DNA from: Lachnospiraceae bacterium
GTDB lineage: Bacteria; Bacillota; Clostridia; Lachnospirales; Lachnospiraceae
Length of the DNA stretch: 52,038 bases
NCBI GenBank assembly: GCA_021202635.1
Contig: JAJQCQ010000006.1
Location: 1 to 52,038 of the forward strand
Direction of reading: 5' to 3'
Shown: positions 41,853 to 49,189 of the stretch, one piece after another
Position numbering within the stretch: the stretch's first letter is position 1
How the letters are laid out: the number at the start of each line of letters is the position of its first letter
The notes under the pieces: model-generated
Databases searched by the model: none
Told to the model about the DNA's origin: nothing
Seen by the model: the letters and a program-made list of their open reading frames with translations, nothing else
Translations under genes and position numbers: made by a program

Positions 41853-43917
41853 CCTTTCCTCTTTTCTTCTGAAAGCGAAGCTTCTCCTCCTGCGCAAGCT
41901 CCATCGCCGCCGCAATCGCCTGATCCATATCCAGATGCTGATAAATTCCCAGCCGCCCGCCAAAGATGACATTTTCTTCCCGGTCAGCTAACTTTCGGTA
42001 TCGCTCATACAGCGCCATGTTTTTTTCATCTCTGAGCGGATCACACACTTCTGCAGTACAGCCCGGACACGAAGCATTTTCCTCCGAAAAAACGCCCTCG
42101 GCAGTGCCGTCCAAACGCGAAGCGTTTCTCCCAATGGACGGCACGTCCTGCCGCCGACCTGCGGGAGGGGACAATTCCACTCCCGGCTGCCAGTTCTCCG
42201 GGTACTCTCTGGAGATAATCGAATACTCCTTCGGATTTTCTGCCTCTGTTTCAGGTGCAAAATGCTTATACTCGATCACGCGGGTATACGGAACCTTCGG
42301 GTCCATATAATTTACAACCGCACTCCCCTGGTAATCCGCTTCCGCGACGCGCTCCGTCTCAAAACGGGCGCTGCGGTACTCCAGATGGCCATAGCGAAAA
42401 TCAAAGTATTCATCGATCCTCCCCGTATACAGCACGCGGTCAAACATCTCCGGATGGTCTCTGCGATACACAAAAAAATCCGTATCGGTCATCACATCGG
42501 TATTCTCCAGCAGCTTTTCCACCAGCGCCGTATAGCCGCCGGTCGGAATGCCCTGGAAATCATCCTCGAAAAAGCGATTATCATAAGTAAAACGAAGCGG
42601 CAGCTCGCCGAGCAGAGCGGCGGGCAGCTCTTTGCAGTCCCGGCCCCATTGCTTTTCCATATAGCCCCTGATCAGCTTTTCGTATACCTCCGCGCCCACC
42701 AGAGAGAGCGCCTGCTCCTCCACAGTGCCATCCGGATACGAGGCATTTTTCTCAAGGGACGGCTCGACCTGTGCGGCAATTTTCTCCCTTGCCTCCTGCG
42801 GCTTTTTCAGATTCCAGAGACGGCTGAATGTATTCATATTAAAAGGAAGGTTATAAATTTCATCCTGGCAAACCGCCAGCGGGGAATGAATATAATGGTT
42901 AAAATCCGCAAAGCGGTTCACATATTTCCAGATTTTCTCATCGTTTGTGTGAAAAATATGCGCCCCGTACCGATGCACCTGGATGCCGTCCACATCCTCT
43001 GTATAAAGATTGCCGCCAATATGACTGCGCTTATCAATCACCAGGCAGCGTTTTCCGGCTTTTGCCATCTCCCGGGCAAATACCGCACCCGTAAGTCCTG
43101 CGCCGACTACCAGATAATCGTATTTCGCACCCTGTGCGCGCAGCTTTGCCCGTCTCTCCTCCTTGCGCACACGGATCGTCTCATTCTGGTCATCCCGGTA
43201 CGCGTCGCAGACCTCCTGCGCACCGCCGATCATGCGCATTTTCCCATGCTCAATCCAGATCGCCTTATCACAGAGGCTCTTTACCGATTCAATATTGTGA
43301 GAGACATAGAGCAGCGTCGTTCCGCCATCCAGCATCTGCTGCATCCGCTCATTGCATTTCCGGCGGAAGCGCATATCGCCGACCTCCAGCACCTCATCTA
43401 CGATCAGGATATCCGGATTCACGACCGTCGCCACCGCAAAGCCAAGCCGGGCCTTCATACCGGAAGAAAAATTCTTCAGCGGCGCGTCAAGAAAATTTTC
43501 AATATCGGCAAACTCGACAATCTCGTCAAAATGCTCCTCCATAAATTTTCTGGAGTGTCCCAACACCAGGCCATTCAGATAAATGTTCTCCCGGGCGGTC
43601 AGATTCTTATCAAAACCAGCCCCCAGCTCAATCAGTGGCGAAATCTTCCCCTTTACCTTCACGGTGCCCTCGTAAGGCTGCAGAATCCCGCTGACCGCCT
43701 TTAAAAGGGTCGACTTGCCGCAGCCGTTCGGCCCGACCAGACCCCAGGCTTCTCCTTTTTTTACCTGAAAGGTAATATCCCGCAGGGCGATGAATTCCTG
43801 AAACATCAGCTGATGCTTAGCCAGCTTGATCGCATATTCCTTCAGGTTATCTACCTTTTCCGTCGCCATGTTAAACCGGATTTTTAAATGATCTACTTCT
43901 ATGATATTTTTACTCAT
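41839..43917 (-). CDS. Fusion of polysaccharide/teichoic ABC-transporter ATPase with UDP-galactopyranose mutase
   Basis: One 692-residue frame. Residues 1-250 are a TagH/Wzt-type ATPase: Walker A GPNGCGKST (62-70), signature SSGMK (151-155), Walker B ILIVDE (170-175). After a charged linker, a complete FAD-dependent UDP-galactopyranose mutase begins at about 266 (YDYLVVGAGLTGAVFA) and continues through HRYGAHIFHT, EKQWGR, YRSARFET and NVIFGGRLGIYQHLDMD. The mutase ring-contracts UDP-galactopyranose to UDP-galactofuranose. No start codon or ribosome site exists at the junction, where the usual first Met is Ala. The mutase has extra blocks at about 387-399 and 579-625; the latter carries the palindromic element and replaces the usual EPYYP motif, its tyrosines becoming Cys-Asp. 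The ATG at 43917 follows GAGGG, nine bases after the permease stop. Confidence 0.9.
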   Translation of the reverse strand: MSKNIIEVDHLKIRFNMATEKVDNLKEYAIKLAKHQLMFQEFIALRDITFQVKKGEAWGLVGPNGCGKSTLLKAVSGILQPYEGTVKVKGKISPLIELGAGFDKNLTARENIYLNGLVLGHSRKFMEEHFDEIVEFADIENFLDAPLKNFSSGMKARLGFAVATVVNPDILIVDEVLEVGDMRFRRKCNERMQQMLDGGTTLLYVSHNIESVKSLCDKAIWIEHGKMRMIGGAQEVCDAYRDDQNETIRVRKEERRAKLRAQGAKYDYLVVGAGLTGAVFAREMAKAGKRCLVIDKRSHIGGNLYTEDVDGIQVHRYGAHIFHTNDEKIWKYVNRFADFNHYIHSPLAVCQDEIYNLPFNMNTFSRLWNLKKPQEAREKIAAQVEPSLEKNASYPDGTVEEQALSLVGAEVYEKLIRGYMEKQWGRDCKELPAALLGELPLRFTYDNRFFEDDFQGIPTGGYTALVEKLLENTDVMTDTDFFVYRRDHPEMFDRVLYTGRIDEYFDFRYGHLEYRSARFETERVAEADYQGSAVVNYMDPKVPYTRVIEYKHFAPETEAENPKEYSIISREYPENWQPGVELSPPAGRRQDVPSIGRNASRLDGTAEGVFSEENASCPGCTAEVCDPLRDEKNMALYERYRKLADREENVIFGGRLGIYQHLDMDQAIAAAMELAQEEKLRFQKKRGKDVLD
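42049..42078 (-). repeat. Diverged partial copy of the coding palindromic element (mutase, second block)
   Basis: The encoded ENASCPGCTAE resembles RNASRLDGTAE of the intact copy immediately before it; at DNA level about 70% of 31 aligned positions agree. It may be an older, decayed insertion. Confidence 0.4.
42098..42183 (-). repeat. Coding palindromic element, full copy A (in the mutase fusion)
   Basis: Eighty-six bases that match 47219-47304 with three differences. The core is a hairpin with 10-bp perfect arms GTGCCGTCCA (42104-42113) and TGGACGGCAC (42135-42144), enclosing AAACGC-GAA-GCGTTT. On the coding strand it reads GRRQDVPSIGRNASRLDGTA in the mutase frame. Removing 78 bases would leave GGAGCCGA and an uninterrupted frame. 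Confidence 0.85.
42717..42760 (-). repeat. Diverged copy of the coding palindromic element (mutase, first block)
   Basis: Forty-four bases align without gaps to the intact copy with 12 differences and are read in the same frame (PSLEKNASYPDGTVE against PSIGRNASRLDGTAE). The block is absent from typical mutases, which run from VEP directly to LEEQA. Confidence 0.55.
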
Positions 43918-43926
43918 TTTTATCCC

Positions 43927-44715
43927 TCAGATATACAGAATAAACCGATCCTTCGAGCGCTGGAAAGACCAGACGCCAATCGCCAGCATCAGAAAGGCGA
44001 TGAGCCAGCCGCCCCAGAAAATGCGCGGCCCCGGTACATTCCCATAGTACACAATATCCCGGAACTGCCCCACATAATAATACAGCGGATTAAACGCTTT
44101 AATAAAAAGCTGAAGATTCTCCGGCAGCCTGGTAATCTCATACAAAATCGGCGTCAGATACAGCAGTGCCCGCAGAATCGCTCCGTAAATGTGTTCCGTA
44201 TCCCGGAAAAACACATTAAACTGCGCCAGGAAAAAGCCGAGCCCGCAGCAGAAGATATAAATCTGTATCACCACCAGCGGGATCATCACCAGGGTCCAGT
44301 AAAACTTTGCGCCGGTAACCAGCATCACAATAAACAGCGCACCAAACGAGAGCACCATATCCACCATACAGCTCGTCACCCGGGCAAGCGTGAAAATATA
44401 TTTGGGAACATTCACCTTCCGGATCAGAGCGGAATTGCCCGTCACAGATTTCATCGCCCCGGTCGTACTCTGGCTGAAAAAATCATACATCATACGCCCG
44501 GAAAGCAGAAAAACCGGATAATTCTCGATATTTCTCCCGAGAAGATTCGAAAATACAATCACCCAGACCATCATCAGCAGCAGCGGCTGAAGAATCGTCC
44601 AGGCATATCCCAGAAAGCTGCGCCGGTACTTCAGCTTCAGATCACGGCTGACGAGTTCAATGATCAGATCCTTGTATTTGAAAAAAGTCTTAATACGGTA
44701 GTTTAAAAGCTTCAT
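43927..44715 (-). CDS. ABC-2 type polysaccharide/teichoic acid transporter permease (TagG-like)
   Basis: A 262-residue permease with six predicted membrane helices, which with the downstream ATPase domain would export a lipid-linked glycopolymer. Typical features are the N-terminal amphipathic region (LVSRDLKLKYRRSFLGYAWT), ILQPLLLMMVWVIVFSNLLG, and the late VFFRDTEHIYG motif. The ATG at 44715 follows GGAGG. It is the first gene of the operon; a consensus promoter lies at 44747-44775 directly beyond the terminator of the kinase-like gene. Confidence 0.93.
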   Translation of the reverse strand: MKLLNYRIKTFFKYKDLIIELVSRDLKLKYRRSFLGYAWTILQPLLLMMVWVIVFSNLLGRNIENYPVFLLSGRMMYDFFSQSTTGAMKSVTGNSALIRKVNVPKYIFTLARVTSCMVDMVLSFGALFIVMLVTGAKFYWTLVMIPLVVIQIYIFCCGLGFFLAQFNVFFRDTEHIYGAILRALLYLTPILYEITRLPENLQLFIKAFNPLYYYVGQFRDIVYYGNVPGPRIFWGGWLIAFLMLAIGVWSFQRSKDRFILYI

Positions 44716-44746
44716 TTTTATCCTCCCTGCATCTTCAACAAACCGT

Positions 44747-44775
44747 ATTCTACCATATTCAAAAAGCTATTTCAA
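44747..44775 (-). promoter_or_regulatory. Promoter of the surface glycopolymer operon
   Basis: On the minus strand TTGAAA (44775-44770) and TAGAAT (44752-44747) are 17 bases apart, about 32 bases before the permease ATG. Confidence 0.75.
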
Positions 44776-44812
44776 TAAAAGAAAGAAGGGTTCCGGCTTT
44801 TTGCCGGAACCC
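44776..44812 (-). terminator. Terminator of the cytidylate-kinase-like gene
   Basis: GGGTTCCGGC (44788-44797) and GCCGGAACCC (44803-44812) form a perfect 10-bp stem with a five-base loop. On the minus strand it is followed by TTCTTTCTTTTATT. It separates the kinase-like gene from the glycopolymer operon promoter. Confidence 0.9.
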
Positions 44813-44874
44813 TCGTGACAAATTGTTTTAAATCGTTTCAGATGTCAGAAGCTGCGCAGGTTTCCCACTGTTCT

Positions 44875-45486
44875 TTAAAGCAGCCCGCGATGCCGGATAT
44901 AATTCTCAATCAGTTCTACGCTGCCTTCAATCCCGATGGAACTGCTTTCAATGCAGAGATTATAGCTGGACGCCGCTCCCCATTTCTTTTCTGACTGGAA
45001 GTTGTAATAACTCGCGCGCTTTTTATCGGTCTTCACCAGCATGTCGCGCACCTTCGCATCCGGAAGCTGATATTCCTCAGCAATGCGCTCCGCACGGAAA
45101 TCACTGTTTGCATGCACAAATACGCTGACAAGCTCCGGCATATCCCGCAGAATATAATCCGCGCACCGCCCAACAATCACACAGGACTCTTCGCCAAGCT
45201 GTTTGATCGCATCGTAATTTGCCTGGTAAATCTGCTGATCCAGTGTCGGTCCCGTGTACATCGCGGATGGATAGACATCCATCACAATGGAATACAATAA
45301 ACTGTTCGTTGGCTTCTCATCATAACTTTCCAGAACCTTCTCACACAGGCCGCTCTGCTTTGCAATCACCTTAATCAGTTCTTTGTCGTAAAATTTGATA
45401 CCCAGCTTCTTTGCCAGCTTCTCTCCAATCTCATGACCGCCGCTGCCAAACTGGCGCCCGATTGTAACCACTACCTTCTTTGCCAT
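44875..45486 (-). CDS. Cytidylate-kinase-like family protein
   Basis: A 203-residue P-loop protein of the cytidylate kinase-like group widespread in Clostridia, where it is distinct from the true Cmk. The N-terminal VVTIGRQFGSGGHEIGEKLA contains an atypical P-loop (RQFGSGGHEIG), followed by KFYDKELI and VGRCADYIL. It probably phosphorylates a small nucleotide-like molecule; substrate is unknown. The ATG at 45486 has a textbook AAGGAGGTG site. It has its own extended -10 promoter (45549-45557) and a strong terminator, so it is a single-gene unit. Confidence 0.88.
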   Translation of the reverse strand: MAKKVVVTIGRQFGSGGHEIGEKLAKKLGIKFYDKELIKVIAKQSGLCEKVLESYDEKPTNSLLYSIVMDVYPSAMYTGPTLDQQIYQANYDAIKQLGEESCVIVGRCADYILRDMPELVSVFVHANSDFRAERIAEEYQLPDAKVRDMLVKTDKKRASYYNFQSEKKWGAASSYNLCIESSSIGIEGSVELIENYIRHRGLL

Positions 45487-45548
45487 ATATTACACCTCCT
45501 TATAGATCCCGACGGGATTCCTCCCCCTGATCTATGTATGTATAGAGG

Positions 45549-45557
45549 ATTATAGCA
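45549..45557 (-). promoter_or_regulatory. Extended -10 promoter of the kinase-like gene
   Basis: On the minus strand TGCTATAAT is a complete extended -10 element about 65 bases before the ATG at 45486. Confidence 0.6.
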
Positions 45558-45627
45558 TAAATTTCTCCTTTTGTCTCGAAAAATCTGAATATTTTTCAAA
45601 ATTTCAAAAATAGAGACGCCATCTTCG

Positions 45628-48600
45628 CTATTTAAAATCCTTCGCAAAGAGCAATACGAAATCGTTCTCATCGTACCGCTTTTTTCCCATCGACATCTTG
45701 CGCATAAATTTATTGGAATTGCGAATCGCCCGGTCCACCAGCTCCACAATATCCCCCACAGACATCGGTGTCTCCGTAGATGACTTCTCAGCAACCTTCT
45801 GACGAATCGCCTCAATTCCATCCTCGCTGATGGAATAATCCAGCTCATGCGCATGCCGCAGGGCAAACATCACCAGCTCGTCCGCCGTATATACCGGAAG
45901 ATAAATCTGTGCGGTAAACTTCATGGTAAAACGCGGATGCTTCATCAGCAAATCGTGAATGTATCTCTGCTCGTCTTCCAGAATCACAATCAGGCCATCG
46001 GTGCGGAATTCCATCGCCGTGGTCAGCTGTTCCACTGTATTATCCGCCAGATCCCCGGCCTCCTCTATAATCAGCGTACCACCGGCAATTTTGGCAATCG
46101 TCGCCGCGATATCCCTGCGGTTCAGGTCAACGGCATAGATCTTGGCCATTTTCGCGGTCTGCCGTCCCTTTTCCTGCGCAATCGCCTTCGCCAGACCAAT
46201 CGCCAGCGTCGTTTTCCCGGCACCGTGCGCGCCAAAGATCAGAATGTTTCCATTCCGTGAGGTTCGATCCGCTCCCTTGGCCATTGCCTGCAAAATCGCA
46301 TTCGCAATCTGATCCTCCAGTCCCTCTATCTCCGTAAATCCCGGAAACAGACCACGCAGATGCGGTTCAATCGTCAGCGGATCATCAAAATATTCCTCCG
46401 GCTCCGGTTCTTCCTCCCCCGGTTTTTCTCTCAGCTCCTGCACCGGCTCTGTCTCAAAAGTATCCGCCTGCTTTCCGCGATCCTCATAGACCTCCTGGCG
46501 CTCCGAATCACTGCCGTTCCGGCTCTTTTCGTCCATCTTTCCCTTCTCCCCGTTCTGTCCCGGCCTCTCTGACGAGACAGCTTCCAAACCCGCTCCGGCC
46601 GCAGCCTCCGAAAGATCAGCGGTTTGATAAGAATACGCTTTTGCTATTTCCTCCGCCGGGATACGGATCGTCTTCGTCTCCATCAGCTCCCTGCGGGCTG
46701 CTTCCATCAGTTCCTCTTTCGTATTGATTTTACGGGTTTTTTCAAAACTGGTTTCCGAAGAATAGGTCGGAAGCGCATTCCGGTTCCGCAACAGCTTCTC
46801 CGGATTGCTGGAATATTGCAGCGCCTCCAGCTGTTCCCTGGGGAGTTCCTCAGCCGCAGCCGCGGTAACCGTCCTGACCGGGGCCGTACTCACGAAATCC
46901 TCTGAGACTCCGGCCAGGCGCGCCGCATTCCTTTCAGCGGATGCTGCTGATGCTGCCTGCCCGCCAGCTTCTCCGGATGCTCTCATCTCCCTTAACGCAC
47001 CCGCCTGCCTGGCTTCGGCCGTAGCCGCCGCCCCCATCGGACGGGCCGCCTCTGTTTCTCCGGCCTCGGCTCCATCTGCAAACTCCGCCGGTTGGGCGGT
47101 GTCTCTAACCCCTGCTTCGGCTCCATCTGCAGACTCCGTCGGATGGACGATGTCTCCTGCCCCGGCTTCGGCTCCATCTGCAGACTCTACCGGATGAGCG
47201 GTGTCTCTAACCCCGGCTTCGGCAGTGCTGTCCAAACGCGAAGCGTTTCTTCCAATGGACGGCACGTCCTGCCGCCGACCTGCGGGAGGGGGCAATTCCA
47301 CTCCATCTGCAGACTCCGCCGGTTGAGCGGTATCTCCTGCCCCGGCTTCGGACCCATATGCGGCTTCTGCTGGATGAACGGCGTCTTTTGTCCCGGCTTT
47401 GGCGCTTTCTGCAGCTTCTGACAAACGGACGGCGTCTGATTTCCCAGATTCTGCCGCAGTTCCCGCCGGGGAACCCATCTCTGCTTCCTCTGATTCTGCG
47501 GCCGCCGCTTCCGCCTGCGCGGCCGCCTCTGCTTCCCGCTGCGCTCTGGCGGCAGCCGCGGCCTGCTTGCCTTTTTCTCCCATAGAAAGAAGAATATCAT
47601 CAATGGAAAGCCTGCCCGGCTTCGGCTCCGGCTCTCTACGCTCACGGATCTCCTGAATATCACGCAGACGCTCTTCCACTGCTGCCGGCACATCGTCTTC
47701 ATTCAGCTCCGGTCTTCTCGCGACTCCTGAAATCACCTTTCGAACACTCTTCGCCAGCTCCACCTGCAAATCGCCGTACTCCGATGCTTCCTCCTCTTCC
47801 TCATCTGCGGGCAAAACCTGCTCCAATCCAGGCACTGCGACAGAAATGGAATTCTCATCAGCCACTGATTCATCCGAGACTTGCGACCATCCGCTGCCGT
47901 TCTCAGGCGAAGACAGGCCTCTGCCGGCCGATATCTCAGTCGCTCTCTCCGCCCTGGCTATACCATCGGCCTTTGGCTCTGCGGCGCTGCTATCCGGTTC
48001 CGTCTTCCCGTCAGCCGCCGGCTCCGCCACAGCACCCGCTTCTTTTTTCGCATTCTTCGATGGGCGCTTCAGCTCGGCTCCTTTCCGGAAAACCTTCGCC
48101 AGTAAATTCGGCTCCCCGCTCTTTGACGAAGGCTCGGGCTGATGATTCTTTTCCTTCTCCGCCTTACGCGCAGTAATCTCACCCGCTATCTCCTTTTCCG
48201 TCTCCGCCATAATATTTTCCGCAAGTACTTCTCCGTCCGCTTCCTCTGTACTCCGGACAATGGTCGCGTCATCCTCAGCGTCGTCAAAATAATCGCTCTG
48301 CGCCTCCTCCTGCTGGCAAATCTCATAGATCTGCTGCTGCTTCGGCGTCAGCACCGCGTAGCGTTTTTTCATTTCAAGCGCCTTTTTTACATACTTGCCT
48401 GTATGAAACCACAAAACCAGGTCATCGCACGTCGCCATGCACTTTTGAATCTGCCCCGCTTCCTGGTACAGGACGGCAAGCTCATACGCCCAGCGTTCCG
48501 TATACTCTTGTCCAAGATATTCCTCCAGAATCGCAATCAGCTCCTCTGTGGAGCTGCCGCGCCCGCGGTAGATCTTATACTTCAGAATATAGCGGTTATT

Positions 48601-48921
48601 ATCATGCGGCGCTGTCTGCACATACTCGGCAAAATACTCCAGCGCCTCATCATACTCTCCAAGCGCAGTCGTCACCTCAACCAGACGATACAGGACATTA
48701 CGTCCAACCGGCGATTTTCTGTACGCACGCACCAGCATGTCCTTGCTCTTGTCCAGCTTGCCCGCGGCCTCATAGATTTCGCTGATGAGACACAGCGTCC
48801 TGACATTCCTGACGCGTCGCCATTCAATCGTATCCGCCAGATTCGCCGCCTCTTCGTAATCGCCCTGATCCACCAGCTTGTCGATTTCCTCCAGTTTGAG
48901 GTTGTACTCATATTTATCCAA
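45628..48921 (-). CDS. Long TPR / low-complexity / AAA+ ATPase protein
   Basis: A 1097-residue protein of unknown function. The TTG at 48921 is preferred as start because GAGGTG lies six bases before it; a GTG nine bases upstream has poor spacing. Residues 1-200 are TPR-like helices (DKYEYNLKLEEIDKLVDQGD). Residues about 220-800 are Ala/Glu/Gly-rich and probably disordered, with 17-residue tandem repeats (AEAGVRDTAQPAE.ADG) at about 527-620, one interrupted by the palindromic element. The C-terminus is an AAA+ domain with Walker A GAHGAGKTT at about 897 and Walker B GGTLIIEEAGD, of the CbxX/CfqX-like type. Basal architecture (TPR plus AAA+) appears conserved in Lachnospiraceae; no signal peptide. 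A scaffold or remodelling role is only a guess. Confidence 0.85.
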   Translation of the reverse strand: MDKYEYNLKLEEIDKLVDQGDYEEAANLADTIEWRRVRNVRTLCLISEIYEAAGKLDKSKDMLVRAYRKSPVGRNVLYRLVEVTTALGEYDEALEYFAEYVQTAPHDNNRYILKYKIYRGRGSSTEELIAILEEYLGQEYTERWAYELAVLYQEAGQIQKCMATCDDLVLWFHTGKYVKKALEMKKRYAVLTPKQQQIYEICQQEEAQSDYFDDAEDDATIVRSTEEADGEVLAENIMAETEKEIAGEITARKAEKEKNHQPEPSSKSGEPNLLAKVFRKGAELKRPSKNAKKEAGAVAEPAADGKTEPDSSAAEPKADGIARAERATEISAGRGLSSPENGSGWSQVSDESVADENSISVAVPGLEQVLPADEEEEEASEYGDLQVELAKSVRKVISGVARRPELNEDDVPAAVEERLRDIQEIRERREPEPKPGRLSIDDILLSMGEKGKQAAAAARAQREAEAAAQAEAAAAESEEAEMGSPAGTAAESGKSDAVRLSEAAESAKAGTKDAVHPAEAAYGSEAGAGDTAQPAESADGVELPPPAGRRQDVPSIGRNASRLDSTAEAGVRDTAHPVESADGAEAGAGDIVHPTESADGAEAGVRDTAQPAEFADGAEAGETEAARPMGAAATAEARQAGALREMRASGEAGGQAASAASAERNAARLAGVSEDFVSTAPVRTVTAAAAEELPREQLEALQYSSNPEKLLRNRNALPTYSSETSFEKTRKINTKEELMEAARRELMETKTIRIPAEEIAKAYSYQTADLSEAAAGAGLEAVSSERPGQNGEKGKMDEKSRNGSDSERQEVYEDRGKQADTFETEPVQELREKPGEEEPEPEEYFDDPLTIEPHLRGLFPGFTEIEGLEDQIANAILQAMAKGADRTSRNGNILIFGAHGAGKTTLAIGLAKAIAQEKGRQTAKMAKIYAVDLNRRDIAATIAKIAGGTLIIEEAGDLADNTVEQLTTAMEFRTDGLIVILEDEQRYIHDLLMKHPRFTMKFTAQIYLPVYTADELVMFALRHAHELDYSISEDGIEAIRQKVAEKSSTETPMSVGDIVELVDRAIRNSNKFMRKMSMGKKRYDENDFVLLFAKDFK
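47060..47345 (-). repeat. 51-bp tandem repeats in the TPR/AAA+ gene
   Basis: About five units of 17 codons with consensus AEAG(A/V)(G/R)D(T/I)A(Q/H)P.ESADG. One unit is split after ADG by the palindromic element at 47219-47304, so the neighbouring intact units show what the site looked like before insertion. Confidence 0.75.
47219..47304 (-). repeat. Coding palindromic element, full copy B (in the TPR/AAA+ gene)
   Basis: Eighty-six bases matching copy A at 42098-42183 with three differences, in the same coding orientation and frame (GRRQDVPSIGRNASRLDST). By comparison with intact tandem units the net insertion is 78 bases (26 codons) at GGA^GCCGA. Confidence 0.85.
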
Positions 48922-48952
48922 CTTTGTCACCTCGTCCTATTCCATTTGCTTT

Positions 48953-48981
48953 AGTGTACCATACCTGTTTTTTATTGTCAA
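48953..48981 (-). promoter_or_regulatory. Promoter of the TPR/AAA+ gene
   Basis: On the minus strand TTGACA (48981-48976) and TACACT (48958-48953) are 17 bases apart, about 32 bases before the TTG start. Confidence 0.75.
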
Positions 48982-49117
48982 AAAAATTTCGACAAATCCA
49001 GACAGAATCAGCCGTTCGATTTGTTCCGGAAGACCCAGGCAGGAATTTCATCTGCAGCCGGCACAATTTTTTCACTTCCAAAACACAAACAATCCACAGT
49101 AAAACTCGGTATTCTGG

Positions 49118-49146
49118 TTGTAAAAACATTTCAAACATGTTACAAT
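49118..49146 (+). promoter_or_regulatory. Promoter of the divergent glycerophosphotransferase gene
   Basis: TTGTAA (49118-49123) and TACAAT (49141-49146) are 17 bases apart, about 44 bases before the ATG at 49190. Confidence 0.7.
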
Positions 49147-49189
49147 GCATTTCAGTTTTATTACAAAACAGAGAAAGGATCCCCGCAAC

